Positions 27,624 through 36,474 of a stretch of DNA of 64,000 bases are shown in pieces. The stretch is from NCBI GenBank assembly GCA_938024995.1, contig CALJDU010000016.1:1-64000 (forward strand), written 5' to 3'. The DNA comes from an uncultured bacterium. Lineage in GTDB: Bacteria > Myxococcota_A > Polyangia > Polyangiales > Houyiibacteriaceae. The notes under the pieces were generated by a model. It had not been told where the DNA came from, did no database searches, and saw only the letters and a program-made list of their open reading frames with translations. The translations under genes and the position numbers were made by a program. Within the stretch, counting starts at the first letter, position 1, and every line of letters starts with the position of its first letter.

Positions 27624-29315
27624 ATGGTCTTCACGGCCCTCGTTTCGTACTCTCCGGCCGTGCGCTTCATTCTTCAACCAGCAGCGATCGCGCTGGTCTC
27701 CTTTGGATTGATCTCGTGCTCCGCGGGAGAGATCACGGAGCCCGCGCGACAGATTACGACCGAAAGCCCGGCGCCGCCGTTTCGCGCCGCGGCACCGTCG
27801 CTCGTGCGCCTGACCGACGCGCAATATCGCGCGACGATTTCGGACGTTCTCGGCGAGACCATCATCCTGCCGAGCAGCCTTGAGCCAGATGTTCCGGTCG
27901 ACGGCTTGCTGGCGGTTGGTGCGTCACGCACGAGCATCTCGTCACGCGGCGTCGAACAGTACGAGGACGCCGCCTACAGCATCGCCGAGCAGTTCATGGC
28001 GGATGAGACGGCGCGCTCCCGCTGGCTCTCTTGTGAACTCGGGACGACGTTCGACGAGAGCTGTGCGCGCGACTTCATCACGTCCGTGGGACGAGCGCTC
28101 TGGCGACGACCGCTTGAGGACGAAGAGATCGCGCGCCTCGTGATCGTCACAGATCGCGCGACCATGGCGCTGGAGAGCTTCCAGGAGGCCCTACAGTTTC
28201 CCCTCGCCGCGCTCTTGATGGCGCCAGACTTCCTCTTTCGTGCGGAGCTCGGCGAAGCGACCCGGACCGCCGAGCGCGTGTTCACAGACTTCGAGATGGC
28301 GTCGCGCCTCGCGTTCTTCTTGTGGAACACCGCGCCTGATGAAGCGCTGCTCGACGCCGCGGCCGCGGGTGAGCTCACGAGCGACGCGACCCTGGCAGAC
28401 CACGTCGACGCGATGCTGGAAGACCCACGCGCGCGAGACGGTATCCGCAGCTTCTTCGCGGACATGTTGGAGCTCTACAAGCTCGACGACCTGAGCAAAG
28501 ACCCCACCATCTTCGTGCACATGAACGCGGAGGTCGGTCCGTCGGCGCGAGAAGAGACGCTGCTCGGTGTCGAGCACCTCGTGTTCGATCGTGACGCGGA
28601 CTACCGCGAGCTCTTCACGACCGAGACCAGCTTCGTGAACCGCAAGCTCGCCGCCATCTACGACATCCCCGCTCCCGTTCGCGAAGGCTTCGGCCAGGTC
28701 ACGCTCCCGAGCGATCGCGCCGGTCTCTTGGGCCAAGTGAGCGTGCTCGCGCTTCAGTCTCACCCGAGCGCGAGCTCCGCGACGCTGCGCGGGCTCTTCA
28801 TCCGGAAGGTCTTGCTCTGTGGCAGCATCCCGCCGCCGCCCGCCGATCTGAATACGGCGCTGCCTGAGGTCTCCGGGACGGCCCGCACGCTCCGGGAACG
28901 CGTGAACGAGCACCTCGAAAACCCGAGCTGCGCGGCGTGTCACAACCTCATGGATCCGATCGGCCTGGGGCTCGAGAACTACGACGGCTTGGGGCGCTTC
29001 CGCTTGTTCGACAACGATGTCGAGATTGACGCGAGCGGGGAGCTCGCCGGCGTGGACTACGTCGACGCGCAAGGGCTCGGCGAGGCGATCGCCGACAGCC
29101 CCGACGCGACCACGTGTTTGGTTCGCACGCTCTACCGCTACGCGACCGGGCATGTCGAGACGAGCGGCGAGACGATCACGCTCCGCGCGCTTCATGATGA
29201 TTTCGCGCGAGAGGGCTACCGCGTCCGCGCGCTGCTCCGCTCCATCGCGCTCAGCCGCGGGTTCCGCGAAGCGCGACGACCAAGCGCGACCGAGACAGAA
29301 GAAGGTGAGCGATGA
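27624..29315 (+). CDS. DUF1592/DUF1588/DUF1585 lipoprotein (cytochrome-like)
   Basis: 563 aa from ATG 27624; GTG 27660 is possible and would give a cleaner lipoprotein signal (ending LVSFGLISC). Order of parts: DUF1587-like RLTDAQYRATISDVLG near 60, DUF1595, DUF1592 (LAALLMAPDFLFRAELG and SRLAFFLWNTAPDEAL), DUF1588 (HPSASSATLRGLFIRK, LLCGSIPPPPAD) with CAACHNLMDPIGLGLENYDG at about 436-455, and DUF1585 at the end. These proteins are abundant in Planctomycetes and Myxococcota and always appear with DUF1552; their chemistry is unknown. The CAACH motif could hold haem c. First gene of a five- to six-gene coupled operon. Confidence 0.92.
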   Translation: MVFTALVSYSPAVRFILQPAAIALVSFGLISCSAGEITEPARQITTESPAPPFRAAAPSLVRLTDAQYRATISDVLGETIILPSSLEPDVPVDGLLAVGASRTSISSRGVEQYEDAAYSIAEQFMADETARSRWLSCELGTTFDESCARDFITSVGRALWRRPLEDEEIARLVIVTDRATMALESFQEALQFPLAALLMAPDFLFRAELGEATRTAERVFTDFEMASRLAFFLWNTAPDEALLDAAAAGELTSDATLADHVDAMLEDPRARDGIRSFFADMLELYKLDDLSKDPTIFVHMNAEVGPSAREETLLGVEHLVFDRDADYRELFTTETSFVNRKLAAIYDIPAPVREGFGQVTLPSDRAGLLGQVSVLALQSHPSASSATLRGLFIRKVLLCGSIPPPPADLNTALPEVSGTARTLRERVNEHLENPSCAACHNLMDPIGLGLENYDGLGRFRLFDNDVEIDASGELAGVDYVDAQGLGEAIADSPDATTCLVRTLYRYATGHVETSGETITLRALHDDFAREGYRVRALLRSIALSRGFREARRPSATETEEGER

Positions 29316-30655
29316 AGAAGCTCAAGCGGTTCAAGCTCTCTCGTCGAACGATGCTCCGCGGAGCGCTAGGCGCCGGCGCGGTGTCCGTGGGTCTCCCAGC
29401 GCTCGACGTCTTTCTGAACGACAACGGCACCGCGCACGCCGATGGGTCCGCCCTACCGCGTCGCTTCGGTCTCTACTTCTGGGGAAACGGCGTCCAGCCG
29501 CCGCTCTTCAACCCGATCGGCGAAGGCCAAGGCGACGAGTGGTCTCTTGGTGAGCAGCTCGCCGCCTTCACTCCCGTCAAAGACGTCATCTCGATCGTCA
29601 GCGGGACCAAGGTCTACACCGGCAACCCGATCGCGCACGACTCGGGCGTCGCCGGGGTTCTCACGGGCGCACCGCTCGTCTTCGAGGGCGAGTCCTACAC
29701 GTTTCAGCGACCCACGATCGACCAGGTCATCGCGAGCGAGATCGGTGGTCAGACGCTGCTTCGTTCGCTGGAGATCGGCGTGCAGCGCGGGATGCAGGGT
29801 CGCTCGTACAACGGGCCGAACAGCCGCAACCCCGTCGAGTCGTCGCCGGCTGCGCTCTTTGACCGGCTCTTCGGCGCGACCTTCCGTGAACCCGGAGACG
29901 AGCCGATCATCGATCCGCGCCTCGCGCTCCGCCGTTCCGTGCTCGACGCGGTCAGCGATCAATCTCGCCGCCTGCGTCGTCGCGTCGGCCACGCGGATCA
30001 GCTCCGCTTGGACGAGCACTTCCAAAACGTTCGCGCGCTTGAGCTTCGGCTGGCCCGGCTCGAGGAAGACCCGCCCGATCTCGCCGCCTGCATGCGCCCA
30101 GACGCGCCGCTCGCCGACTACCCGGATATCGAGGGCCGCCCGCGCATGATGGAGATCCACCGCGCTCAAGTGGAGACGCTCCGGATGGCGCTCGCGTGCG
30201 ACCTCACGCGGGTCTTCAGCTTGTGGTTCACGGATCCGGTCAACAACACGCTCTTCCCCGGCCGCAGCGCGGGGCATCACCGACTGACGCATGATGAACC
30301 CGGTGAGCAGCCCGAGGTCTCCGCGATCATGCTCGAGATCATGCGCGAAGCGGCCTACTGCGTGGAGCGGCTCGAGTCGGTCGAAGAAGGCGACGGCACG
30401 CTCCTCGACAACACCGCGATGCTGATGACGACGGACTGTTCGTACGCGCGTCAGCACCTGCTCGAGGACTACCCGATCATTTTGGCCGGCGGCTGCTGCG
30501 GACGTCTGAAGCAAGGGCTCCACTACCGGTCCACCGGTTTCGAAAACACCAGCAAGGTCTTGCTCACGTTGACCCGAATGATGGGGCTCCGCCTCGACAG
30601 CTTCGGGATCGACGATGGTGAAGCGACAGATGGCCTGAGCGCCATCGAGGTCTAG
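29312..30655 (+). CDS. DUF1552 family Tat-exported protein
   Basis: 447 aa. ATG overlaps the DUF1592 stop as ATGA. The N-terminus is a Tat signal (SRRTMLRGALGAGAVSVGLP), implying folding, perhaps with a cofactor, before export. The rest fits DUF1552: FGLYFWGNGVQPPLFNP near the start, RSLEIGVQRG, HFQNVRALELRLARLEE, LACDLTRVFSLWFTDP and MTTDCSYAR further on. The family resembles the sulfatase/alkaline-phosphatase-like DUF1501 group and is encoded with DUF1592 proteins; no reaction has been shown. It is the second gene of the coupled operon. Confidence 0.9.
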   Translation: MKKLKRFKLSRRTMLRGALGAGAVSVGLPALDVFLNDNGTAHADGSALPRRFGLYFWGNGVQPPLFNPIGEGQGDEWSLGEQLAAFTPVKDVISIVSGTKVYTGNPIAHDSGVAGVLTGAPLVFEGESYTFQRPTIDQVIASEIGGQTLLRSLEIGVQRGMQGRSYNGPNSRNPVESSPAALFDRLFGATFREPGDEPIIDPRLALRRSVLDAVSDQSRRLRRRVGHADQLRLDEHFQNVRALELRLARLEEDPPDLAACMRPDAPLADYPDIEGRPRMMEIHRAQVETLRMALACDLTRVFSLWFTDPVNNTLFPGRSAGHHRLTHDEPGEQPEVSAIMLEIMREAAYCVERLESVEEGDGTLLDNTAMLMTTDCSYARQHLLEDYPIILAGGCCGRLKQGLHYRSTGFENTSKVLLTLTRMMGLRLDSFGIDDGEATDGLSAIEV

Positions 30656-30657
30656 AG

Positions 30658-31533
30658 ATGAACACCCTTCCCTTCCGCTTATTGCTCTCGCTGACCCTCG
30701 TCACCGCTTGCGCGCCTGAGGAGGACGTTGGTCCCGCCGAGACGCGCATGTCGGTCACCAAGCGGCTCGAGTTCGCTGTCCAAACCGATGGGGTGTCGTC
30801 TGGCTTCGACCTCGACGCGCACGTCAGTTCGCGCGGCACGATGGAGGGATGTCGGCGCGACGACTTCGTGTCTCCCGAAGGCGCCGAAGGTATCGACAAC
30901 CAGTTCACCTTTATCTACGACGCCATTCGTTCGCTCTTCGGCGACGCCGTCGACGGCCTGCTTCAAGGCGTCATCAACGATGGATCGCTCCTCATCTTCG
31001 TGGAGCTCGACGACGTCAACGATTCGCAAAACGATGACGACATTCGCGTCAGCATCTTCTCGGGCGCCGGGACGCCTGACCTCGGAACCGACGGATTCAT
31101 CGCCCCAAGCCAGACCTTCGACGTCAAAGACGACAGCCCGTTCTCGAGCGTTCGAGGACGCATCGAGAACGGCGTGATGACCGCCGGACCGTTTGATGCG
31201 GAGATCCCCGTCCAGATCTTTCAGGTCTTCTTCAACCTCCGCGTACGGAACGCGATGCTCCGGGGCACGGTCACCGAGGACGGTCTCTCCTCCGTCATCT
31301 TGGGCGGCGGGATCGAGAACACTCAGCTCCTCGAGATCGCGGAGCAGGCGGACGCGGAGCAAGAGACCCAGACCCGCGATCTTCTCGAGGTCACGCTGCG
31401 CGGCTTGACCGACCTCGTCCCCGACGAGCGCGGTCGCTGCACCCAGACGTCGGCGACGATGATCATGGACATGGTCCCGGCGTACCTCTACGCAGACACC
31501 GTTCGCCCCGCGGGCGAGGCAGACGGAATTTGA
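30658..31533 (+). CDS. Lipoprotein of unknown function in DUF1592/1552 operon
   Basis: 291 aa, ATG two bases after the DUF1552 stop. A lipobox (SLTLVTAC) puts the lipid on Cys18. The mature part has an acidic, beta-rich character (LLIFVELDDVNDSQNDDD, IRVSIFSGAGTPDLG, IPVQIFQVFFNLRVRNAMLRG) with one Cys pair possible (GCRRDD and GRCTQT). No named family is recognised. Its place inside the operon suggests it works with the DUF1592/1552 pair at the outer membrane. Confidence 0.78.
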   Translation: MNTLPFRLLLSLTLVTACAPEEDVGPAETRMSVTKRLEFAVQTDGVSSGFDLDAHVSSRGTMEGCRRDDFVSPEGAEGIDNQFTFIYDAIRSLFGDAVDGLLQGVINDGSLLIFVELDDVNDSQNDDDIRVSIFSGAGTPDLGTDGFIAPSQTFDVKDDSPFSSVRGRIENGVMTAGPFDAEIPVQIFQVFFNLRVRNAMLRGTVTEDGLSSVILGGGIENTQLLEIAEQADAEQETQTRDLLEVTLRGLTDLVPDERGRCTQTSATMIMDMVPAYLYADTVRPAGEADGI

Positions 31534-32024
31534 CCGGCGCGACCTCTCGCTACGTTCCGCTCACCTTGCTCATCCGAGCCACCGCGCTCACGCTCTCCGT
31601 TCTCTCGATCGGATGCGCCGCTGAGTTGCGCGACCCCGATCGGTTCCCCGACGTGCCACCGTGCCGCACGGACCTCAACGTACCCGTTCTCTTTCAGGCG
31701 CGCTGCAACGGCGGCGCTTGCCACGGGGCCGGGGAGTCTCCCGCGGCCGGTCTCGATCTCACGAGCGACGGTGTCGCCGAGCGTCTCATCGGCGTCGAGA
31801 GCGAGATGTGCGCGGGCCTCTCCTTGGTTGATCGAGACGACCCGTCGCGCTCATTTCTGCTCGGCAAGCTCGTCGGTCCCCCCGCCGGTTGCGGTGACCG
31901 CATGCCGATCATCGGGTTCCTCAGCGTCGACGAGATCGGGTGCGTCGAGAGCTGGGCGAACGAGGTCGTTGAACAACTCGCGAGAGACGCAGACGCAGAC
32001 GCAGACGCAGGAGCGGTACCATGA
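31530..32024 (+). CDS. Small lipoprotein with CX4CH motif
   Basis: 164 aa. The start is TTG 31530, overlapping the previous stop as TTGA; no ATG or GTG serves. A lipobox (LTLSVLSIGC) follows. LFQARCNGGACHGAGESPAAGLDL has the look of a cytochrome-c-type haem site, but with four residues between the Cys (CX4CH), an unusual spacing. A second Cys pair surrounds PPAGCGDRMPI, where the Met could be a distal ligand. The C-terminus is a DADADADA run encoded by gcagac repeats (31986-32012). Third lipoprotein of the operon; an electron-transfer role is inference. Confidence 0.75.
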   Translation: MTGATSRYVPLTLLIRATALTLSVLSIGCAAELRDPDRFPDVPPCRTDLNVPVLFQARCNGGACHGAGESPAAGLDLTSDGVAERLIGVESEMCAGLSLVDRDDPSRSFLLGKLVGPPAGCGDRMPIIGFLSVDEIGCVESWANEVVEQLARDADADADAGAVP

Positions 32025-32842
32025 AGCCCTCCCTCATCCTCCTCTCGATCTGCCTGACCGCCACCCTCTTCCCGCAGGTCGCGTCCGCGCAACAGAGCGC
32101 GCTTGAGCTCCGCGTCGACGCCCAGACGTTCCACCGCGAGCTTACCTACCGAGATGACTTTTACGGGTTCATGCGCGAGCACCAGCTCAAGCGCGGCGGC
32201 GGTCTCGGTCTCCGGGCGCGTTTCTACCCAGGCGCGCTCGTCTCTAGCGGTCCCCTCGCGATGTTCGGTCTGGAGGCCGGGCTTGAGCGCTCCTTTGGGC
32301 TCGAGAGCAGCCGCGGCACTCAGCGCTTTCCGCATGTCGCCGAGGTGCTTCAAGCCTCTCTACGAGTTCGCTTGGCGCTTCGCGGTCGCGGGCTCGAGGG
32401 GAGCGAGATCTCCACGTTCCTGGGCTACCACCAGCACCGCTTCACCATGGAGCTCGACGGCCCTTCGATCCCCGGCGTCCTCAACCTGCCGGACGTTCCC
32501 TCGATTCGCTATCGCGCGTTCCGCTACGGCTTAGAAGCGCGCCTCGTTCTGCAGCGCGTTCTGCGACTGACGTTGTCCGCCGCGTGGCTCTCCCCCTTCT
32601 CGCTCGGCGGGATCGAGGACCCGCTCTGGTTCCCTCGCGCGAAAGCCCGCGGCGCGGAGCTGATGTTCTCGATCGGCTTCACGCTCCCGGGCGGCTTCTC
32701 GGTCGACGGCGGGTTCGTGTACCGCCGATACTTCTACGACCTCCGCCCTGAGGTCGGCGATCCGTTCATCGTCGGCGGCGCGCTCGACGAGCACGCGAGC
32801 ATGCGGGTCGGGCTCACCTATGCATTCTCGGTCGTACGTTGA
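32021..32842 (+). CDS. Predicted outer-membrane beta-barrel protein
   Basis: 273 aa, ATG overlapping the previous stop (ATGA). A signal peptide ends at VASAQQ. The rest alternates short polar/aromatic strands ending in typical barrel residues (GGGLGLRARFYPG, LAMFGLEAGLERSFG, TFLGYHQHRFTMEL, FSVDGGFVYRRYFYDL) and closes with a C-terminal strand [13 protein letters not shown]. No named family. Presence of a barrel in the DUF1592/1552 operon fits a pathway that crosses or ends at the outer membrane. Confidence 0.78.
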   Translation: MKPSLILLSICLTATLFPQVASAQQSALELRVDAQTFHRELTYRDDFYGFMREHQLKRGGGLGLRARFYPGALVSSGPLAMFGLEAGLERSFGLESSRGTQRFPHVAEVLQASLRVRLALRGRGLEGSEISTFLGYHQHRFTMELDGPSIPGVLNLPDVPSIRYRAFRYGLEARLVLQRVLRLTLSAAWLSPFSLGGIEDPLWFPRAKARGAELMFSIGFTLPGGFSVDGGFVYRRYFYDLRPEVGDPFIVGGALDEHASMRVGLTYAFSVVR

Positions 32843-33705
32843 CCGACCTCGAGTTCGCACAAGACAGCGAAGAAGCGATCCGCGATGGGCTCAACACCCT
32901 GGTCGCGCTCATTCGCGGCCGGCGCGTCGCGGTGCTCACCGGCGCGGGTTGCAGCACAGAGAGCGGGATCCCGGACTACCGCGGCGAAGAGACACGTAAA
33001 CGCGCGCGCAACCCGATCAAGTACCAAGGTTTCATCGGCGCGCCCGAGATCCGTCAGCGCTACTGGGCGCGCGCGATGATCGGCTGGCCGCGCTTTCGAG
33101 CGAGCGAGCCGAACGACGCGCACTTCGCGCTCGCGGAGCTGGAGGCGCGCGGAGCCCTGTCGGGTTTGATCACGCAGAACGTCGATCGTCTCCATCACAA
33201 AGCGGGCAGCAAACGGGTGGTCGAGCTGCACGGGGCGCTGGCCGAGGTGGTGTGTTTGTCATGCGGCGCGCTCGAGGACCGGGACGCGCTTCAGTCTCGC
33301 CTGCTCGCCAACAATCCAGGCTTCGCCAACGGGCTCTCCCAGATCCCCGAGCTCGCGCCAGACGGTGACGCCGAGGTAGAGCGCTACGCAGGCTTCCGGG
33401 TCCCGACCTGCCTGCAGTGCGCAGGCGCGCTCAAGCCGAGGGTGGTCTTCTTTGGCGAGAGCGTTCCGCAAGATGTCGTCGCGAGCGCGTTTCAGATCTT
33501 GGCAGAGGCCGAGGTCCTCTTGGTCGTCGGGAGCTCGCTCGCGGTCTACTCGGGCTATCGCTTCGTTCGCCAAGCCGCGAAGGAAGAAAAGCCCGTGGCC
33601 CTGGTCAACCTCGGGTCGAGCCGAGCGGACCCTTCCGCCGTGGTTCGGATCGCGGGCCCCTGCGGAAGCGTGCTCCCGCGACTCGTACAGCTGTTGGGCG
33701 ACTGA
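32839..33705 (+). CDS. NAD-dependent protein deacylase (sirtuin)
   Basis: 288 aa from TTG 32839, overlapping the previous stop as TTGA. Clear SIR2 signatures: [15 protein letters not shown] for NAD binding, [14 protein letters not shown], the catalytic His in [12 protein letters not shown], zinc Cys pairs (CLSCG and CLQCAG) and [10 protein letters not shown] with [15 protein letters not shown]. The layout resembles the SIRT4-like (class II) group. It removes acyl groups from lysines using NAD+ in the cytoplasm. It sits at the end of an envelope-protein operon, an odd partner. It converges with the 33712 gene, leaving 6 bp between stops. Confidence 0.93.
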   Translation: MTDLEFAQDSEEAIRDGLNTLVALIRGRRVAVLTGAGCSTESGIPDYRGEETRKRARNPIKYQGFIGAPEIRQRYWARAMIGWPRFRASEPNDAHFALAELEARGALSGLITQNVDRLHHKAGSKRVVELHGALAEVVCLSCGALEDRDALQSRLLANNPGFANGLSQIPELAPDGDAEVERYAGFRVPTCLQCAGALKPRVVFFGESVPQDVVASAFQILAEAEVLLVVGSSLAVYSGYRFVRQAAKEEKPVALVNLGSSRADPSAVVRIAGPCGSVLPRLVQLLGD

Positions 33706-33711
33706 GCGCCG

Positions 33712-34263
33712 CTACGGCGAGTTGACCGCGTAGATTCCAAAGCACATCACCAACAGAACCACCACCGCGGCGAGCGCCGCCAAGATCGTGACGCCGATGA
33801 AGACGGCGATGAGTGACGCCCCGATCGCGACCCCGCTGAGCACGGTCCCGACGATCGTGTTGTCGTACGAGATCGGTTCACCTCGCGCGTCGAGCGGTGT
33901 GCCCTGTGCGTCAAACGAGGCGACCGCCGGGACCGCTCGCGGTTTCCAGAAGTCGACGCGACGCACCCACGCCATCCTCGCCAGGATAGAGAGCGCCGGA
34001 ATAACGAAGAGCAGGAAGAACGGGAGCATGCCTGGCGCGACGAGGACGAGCTCCACGCCAACGACCGCGAGCACGACCATCGCGAGCACGAACACGATCA
34101 ACCAGGCGTGTCCGTGATCGACCGCTTCGTTCGGGGCGACGGTTGGCTGCGCCGAGAGCGGGCTATGGCAGAGCCAACAAACCGTCGCCCCCGCGGTCAC
34201 GGTAGAGCGGCAGGTGGGGCACAGCACGGTGCCAGGTCCGCTTGGGTTTTTGGGATCGCTCAT
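33712..34263 (-). CDS. Zinc-ribbon membrane protein
   Basis: 183 aa; ATG overlaps the stop of the upstream gene as ATGA. An N-terminal zinc ribbon (LCPTCRS and CWLCHSP) is followed by two transmembrane helices (about 53-75, 78-98), a loop with DAQGTPLDARGEPISYDN, and two more helices at the end (GTVLSGVAIGASLIAVFIG, TILAALAAVVVLLVMCF). No family is recognised. It may bind metal or a partner on the cytoplasmic side. Transcribed with the polytopic membrane protein at 34260. Confidence 0.75.
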   Translation of the reverse strand: MSDPKNPSGPGTVLCPTCRSTVTAGATVCWLCHSPLSAQPTVAPNEAVDHGHAWLIVFVLAMVVLAVVGVELVLVAPGMLPFFLLFVIPALSILARMAWVRRVDFWKPRAVPAVASFDAQGTPLDARGEPISYDNTIVGTVLSGVAIGASLIAVFIGVTILAALAAVVVLLVMCFGIYAVNSP

Positions 34264-34883
34264 GACTGCGCCTCGCGCCGTTGCGCGAACTCATGCGCGG
34301 CTCGCTTCACCGCGTGAACCATTTGCGACATCACCACTCCGCTCAACCAGAGCGCCGCCAACACCATGATGTGCTGGTAACGCTGCCCGGCGAGCGCCGG
34401 TCGATACGCAAGGGTGTGACCCACGACGAAGAGGTAGCCGACCATCGCGCTCGCGGTCGCCACCAAAACGAGCCTCGGAGAGAAGCGCAGAGGCGCGATC
34501 GCGATGAGCAAGAAGTAGCCAACGATGAGCGTGCTCGACGGTCCGTCCGCGATCGTGAGCGCGCCCGTCAGAAAGATCGCGTCAAGGATGGTCGTCCCGT
34601 ACTTGATGGTCGGCGGGAAGCGCTGGTTCTTCATCGCGATGAGCGCGCCGATGCATACCATTACCCAGCCCGCGGCGATCGCCGTCATCGCGAGGTGGAA
34701 ACGCTCGTCGATGTCCTCGACGCGCGGCAGCTGCACGAACCCGAGGTCCAAGCCGCGACGGTTGATCACGTGGATCACGTAGAAGACGCCGATCCCGAGC
34801 ATCCGCAGGAGGTTCGCGCGCTCCTCGCCGCGGTATTCCTGAAGACGTTGCACCACGTGCCAGGGAGATTGAGGTTCGGACAT
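34260..34883 (-). CDS. Polytopic membrane protein of unknown function
   Basis: 207 aa, ATG start. About six transmembrane helices (MLGIGVFYVIHVI, AMTAIAAGWVMVCIGALIA, GTTILDAIFLTGALTIADG, LIVGYFLLIAIAPLRFS, LVLVATASAMVGYLFVVGH, HIMVLAALWLSGVVMSQMV) with a short soluble N-terminus and a basic C-terminal helix. The pattern resembles the membrane sensor part of signalling proteins (MASE-like), here without an attached effector domain. It is coupled to the zinc-ribbon gene downstream and diverges from the Trm112-like gene, with 59 bp between the starts. Confidence 0.75.
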   Translation of the reverse strand: MSEPQSPWHVVQRLQEYRGEERANLLRMLGIGVFYVIHVINRRGLDLGFVQLPRVEDIDERFHLAMTAIAAGWVMVCIGALIAMKNQRFPPTIKYGTTILDAIFLTGALTIADGPSSTLIVGYFLLIAIAPLRFSPRLVLVATASAMVGYLFVVGHTLAYRPALAGQRYQHIMVLAALWLSGVVMSQMVHAVKRAAHEFAQRREAQS

Positions 34884-34942
34884 CGCGGACAGTCTCGCTC
34901 TTGAAGGTTGGCCATGTAAAGCGAGCTGTTATCGTGCCGCCC

Positions 34943-35188
34943 ATGAATTTCCCGTTCATCGATCCCGAGAACCGAGGCCCCCTCACCCAGGCGAGCGAAG
35001 CAGAGCTCATCGCCCTGCGCGCAGCGATCGCCAACGGCGACGCGAAGCGACGTGACGGTGAGGCGCTCCCGGTCGCGTTCGAAGGCGCGTACCTGGGGGC
35101 CGCGCGTTCGCACGCCTACCTCGTCCTCGACGGCATCCCGAACTTTCTCATCGACGAACGAGTCGAGCTCTCCGGTCCGCTGAAGTGA
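34943..35188 (+). CDS. Trm112-like (UPF0434-type) small protein lacking the Cys residues
   Basis: 81 aa from ATG 34943. The end HAYLVLDGIPNFLIDERVEL matches the AYPIxDGIPxML motif of Trm112/UPF0434 proteins, and the start (FPFIDPENRGPLTQASEAEL) occupies the place of the LACPxCKGPL zinc knuckle, but all Cys are missing. Trm112 homologues bind and stabilise methyltransferases. Without zinc ligands this is a divergent scaffold. The next gene overlaps it as GTGA. Confidence 0.7.
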   Translation: MNFPFIDPENRGPLTQASEAELIALRAAIANGDAKRRDGEALPVAFEGAYLGAARSHAYLVLDGIPNFLIDERVELSGPLK

Positions 35189-36192
35189 GCCGGGCGTTTC
35201 AGCTCAGCGCGTTCGGGCTGGAGAACCTGGAGCTCGTCGAGCGCGAGCTCCCGCCTCCTTCGCCAGGACGGGTCACCGTGCGGATGCGCGCGGCCTCGCT
35301 CAACTATCGCGATCTCCTGATGGCGCGCGGTCACTACGATCCGCGACAGGCGATGCCGCTCACTCCGCTCTCGGACGGCGTCGGAGAGATCACAGCGGTC
35401 GGCGAAGGGGTCACCCGGGTCGCGGTCGGGGATCGCGTCGCTGGGTGCTTCGCGCAAAGGTGGATCGCGGGCGCGCCCACTCGAGATCGGATCCGAGACA
35501 CCCTCGGCGGTCCGCTCGGAGGGATGTTGGCCGAAGAGGTCGACCTGTCCGCCGACGGCGTCGTGAAGGTGCCCGCGTCGCTGACCGACGCCGAGGCCGC
35601 CACCTTGCCGTGCGCCGCGCTCACAGCGTGGAGCGCGCTTGAGCTCGCCGGTGTAAAGACCGGCGAGACCGTGTTGGTTCAAGGCACCGGCGGCGTGTCG
35701 ATCTTCGCGCTACAGCTCGCGGTCGCCCGAGGCGCCGAAGTGCTCGTGACCTCCAGCTCGCACGACAAGCTCGCGCGCGCCAAAAAGCTCGGCGCCAGCT
35801 TTGGGCTGAACTACCGGGAAGACGAGTCGTGGGGAAAGACCATTCGCAAACGCGGAGGCGTGGACCACGTGATCGAGGTCGGCGGCGCCGGGACGCTCGA
35901 GCAGTCGCTCAAGGCGATCAAGCCGGGCGGCTGTATCGCGGTGATCGGGATCCTGGCGGGAGGGCGCGGCGCGGTGAACCTCGTGCCGGTGCTCATGAAC
36001 CAGATCCGAATGCAGGGAGTGCTCGTCGGTCATCGCGACGGTTTCGAAGCGATGAACCGCGCTGTCGAACGCGTTGGGCTCAAACCCGTCATCGATCGCG
36101 TCTTCCCGTTCGAGGAGGCCCAAGACGCCTTCACCTACCTCGCGTCAGGCCAGCACTTCGGCAAGGTCTGCGTTCAAATCGCCGATTCGTGA
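35185..36192 (+). CDS. MDR-family NAD(P)-dependent oxidoreductase
   Basis: 335 aa from GTG 35185, which overlaps the previous stop. It has the zinc-independent quinone-oxidoreductase/alcohol-dehydrogenase-like layout: SLNYRDLLMARGHY and PLSDGVGEITAVGEGVTRV in the catalytic half, then the nucleotide fold with VLVQGTGGVSIFALQLA and EVLVTSSS, and GLNYRE, VIEVGGAGTLEQSLKAI, and PFEEAQDAFTYLASGQHFGKV at the end. The structural-zinc Cys cluster is absent. It reduces quinones, enones or aldehydes in the cytoplasm; the substrate is unknown. Confidence 0.88.
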   Translation: MSRAFQLSAFGLENLELVERELPPPSPGRVTVRMRAASLNYRDLLMARGHYDPRQAMPLTPLSDGVGEITAVGEGVTRVAVGDRVAGCFAQRWIAGAPTRDRIRDTLGGPLGGMLAEEVDLSADGVVKVPASLTDAEAATLPCAALTAWSALELAGVKTGETVLVQGTGGVSIFALQLAVARGAEVLVTSSSHDKLARAKKLGASFGLNYREDESWGKTIRKRGGVDHVIEVGGAGTLEQSLKAIKPGGCIAVIGILAGGRGAVNLVPVLMNQIRMQGVLVGHRDGFEAMNRAVERVGLKPVIDRVFPFEEAQDAFTYLASGQHFGKVCVQIADS

Positions 36193-36204
36193 GAAACAGA
36201 GACC

Positions 36205-36468
36205 ATGGGTAAGAAGAAAAAGAAGAAGCAGCCCAAGAGCTCCACGAAGCGCAAGCGCGCGAAGAAGTACGCTGGACCGAAAGAGTCGCTCGCGGAAGCC
36301 GAGAGCACCGAAGCGGGTGGCGGCGCGATGTCGAGCATGGTCGGCGGCTTCCGTCGCGCGGTGGGCGTTGAGGACCAGAAGAAGAAGGGCTGGGCGGACC
36401 ACATCTGGACCATCCTCCTCTTGCTGGCCGTCGCCTCGATCTTGTTCTGGAAGTTCGGGCGGGGTTGA
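36205..36468 (+). CDS. Small Lys-rich single-TM protein
   Basis: 87 aa, ATG start, 12 bp after the oxidoreductase gene. The N-terminus is extremely basic (GKKKKKKQPKSSTKRKRAKK), then a Gly/Ser-rich middle and one C-terminal transmembrane helix (about 64-84, HIWTILLLLAVASILFWKFG). It is tail-anchored in type, with the basic part probably in the cytoplasm contacting nucleic acid or acidic lipids (inference). No family is recognised. A strong terminator follows at 36475. Confidence 0.7.
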   Translation: MGKKKKKKQPKSSTKRKRAKKYAGPKESLAEAESTEAGGGAMSSMVGGFRRAVGVEDQKKKGWADHIWTILLLLAVASILFWKFGRG

Positions 36469-36474
36469 TCGAGT

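Noticed and set aside
27624..29315. Calling the CAACH protein a cytochrome c
   Set aside because: The motif is a standing part of DUF1588, and haem attachment has not been shown for the family; kept as a possibility only.
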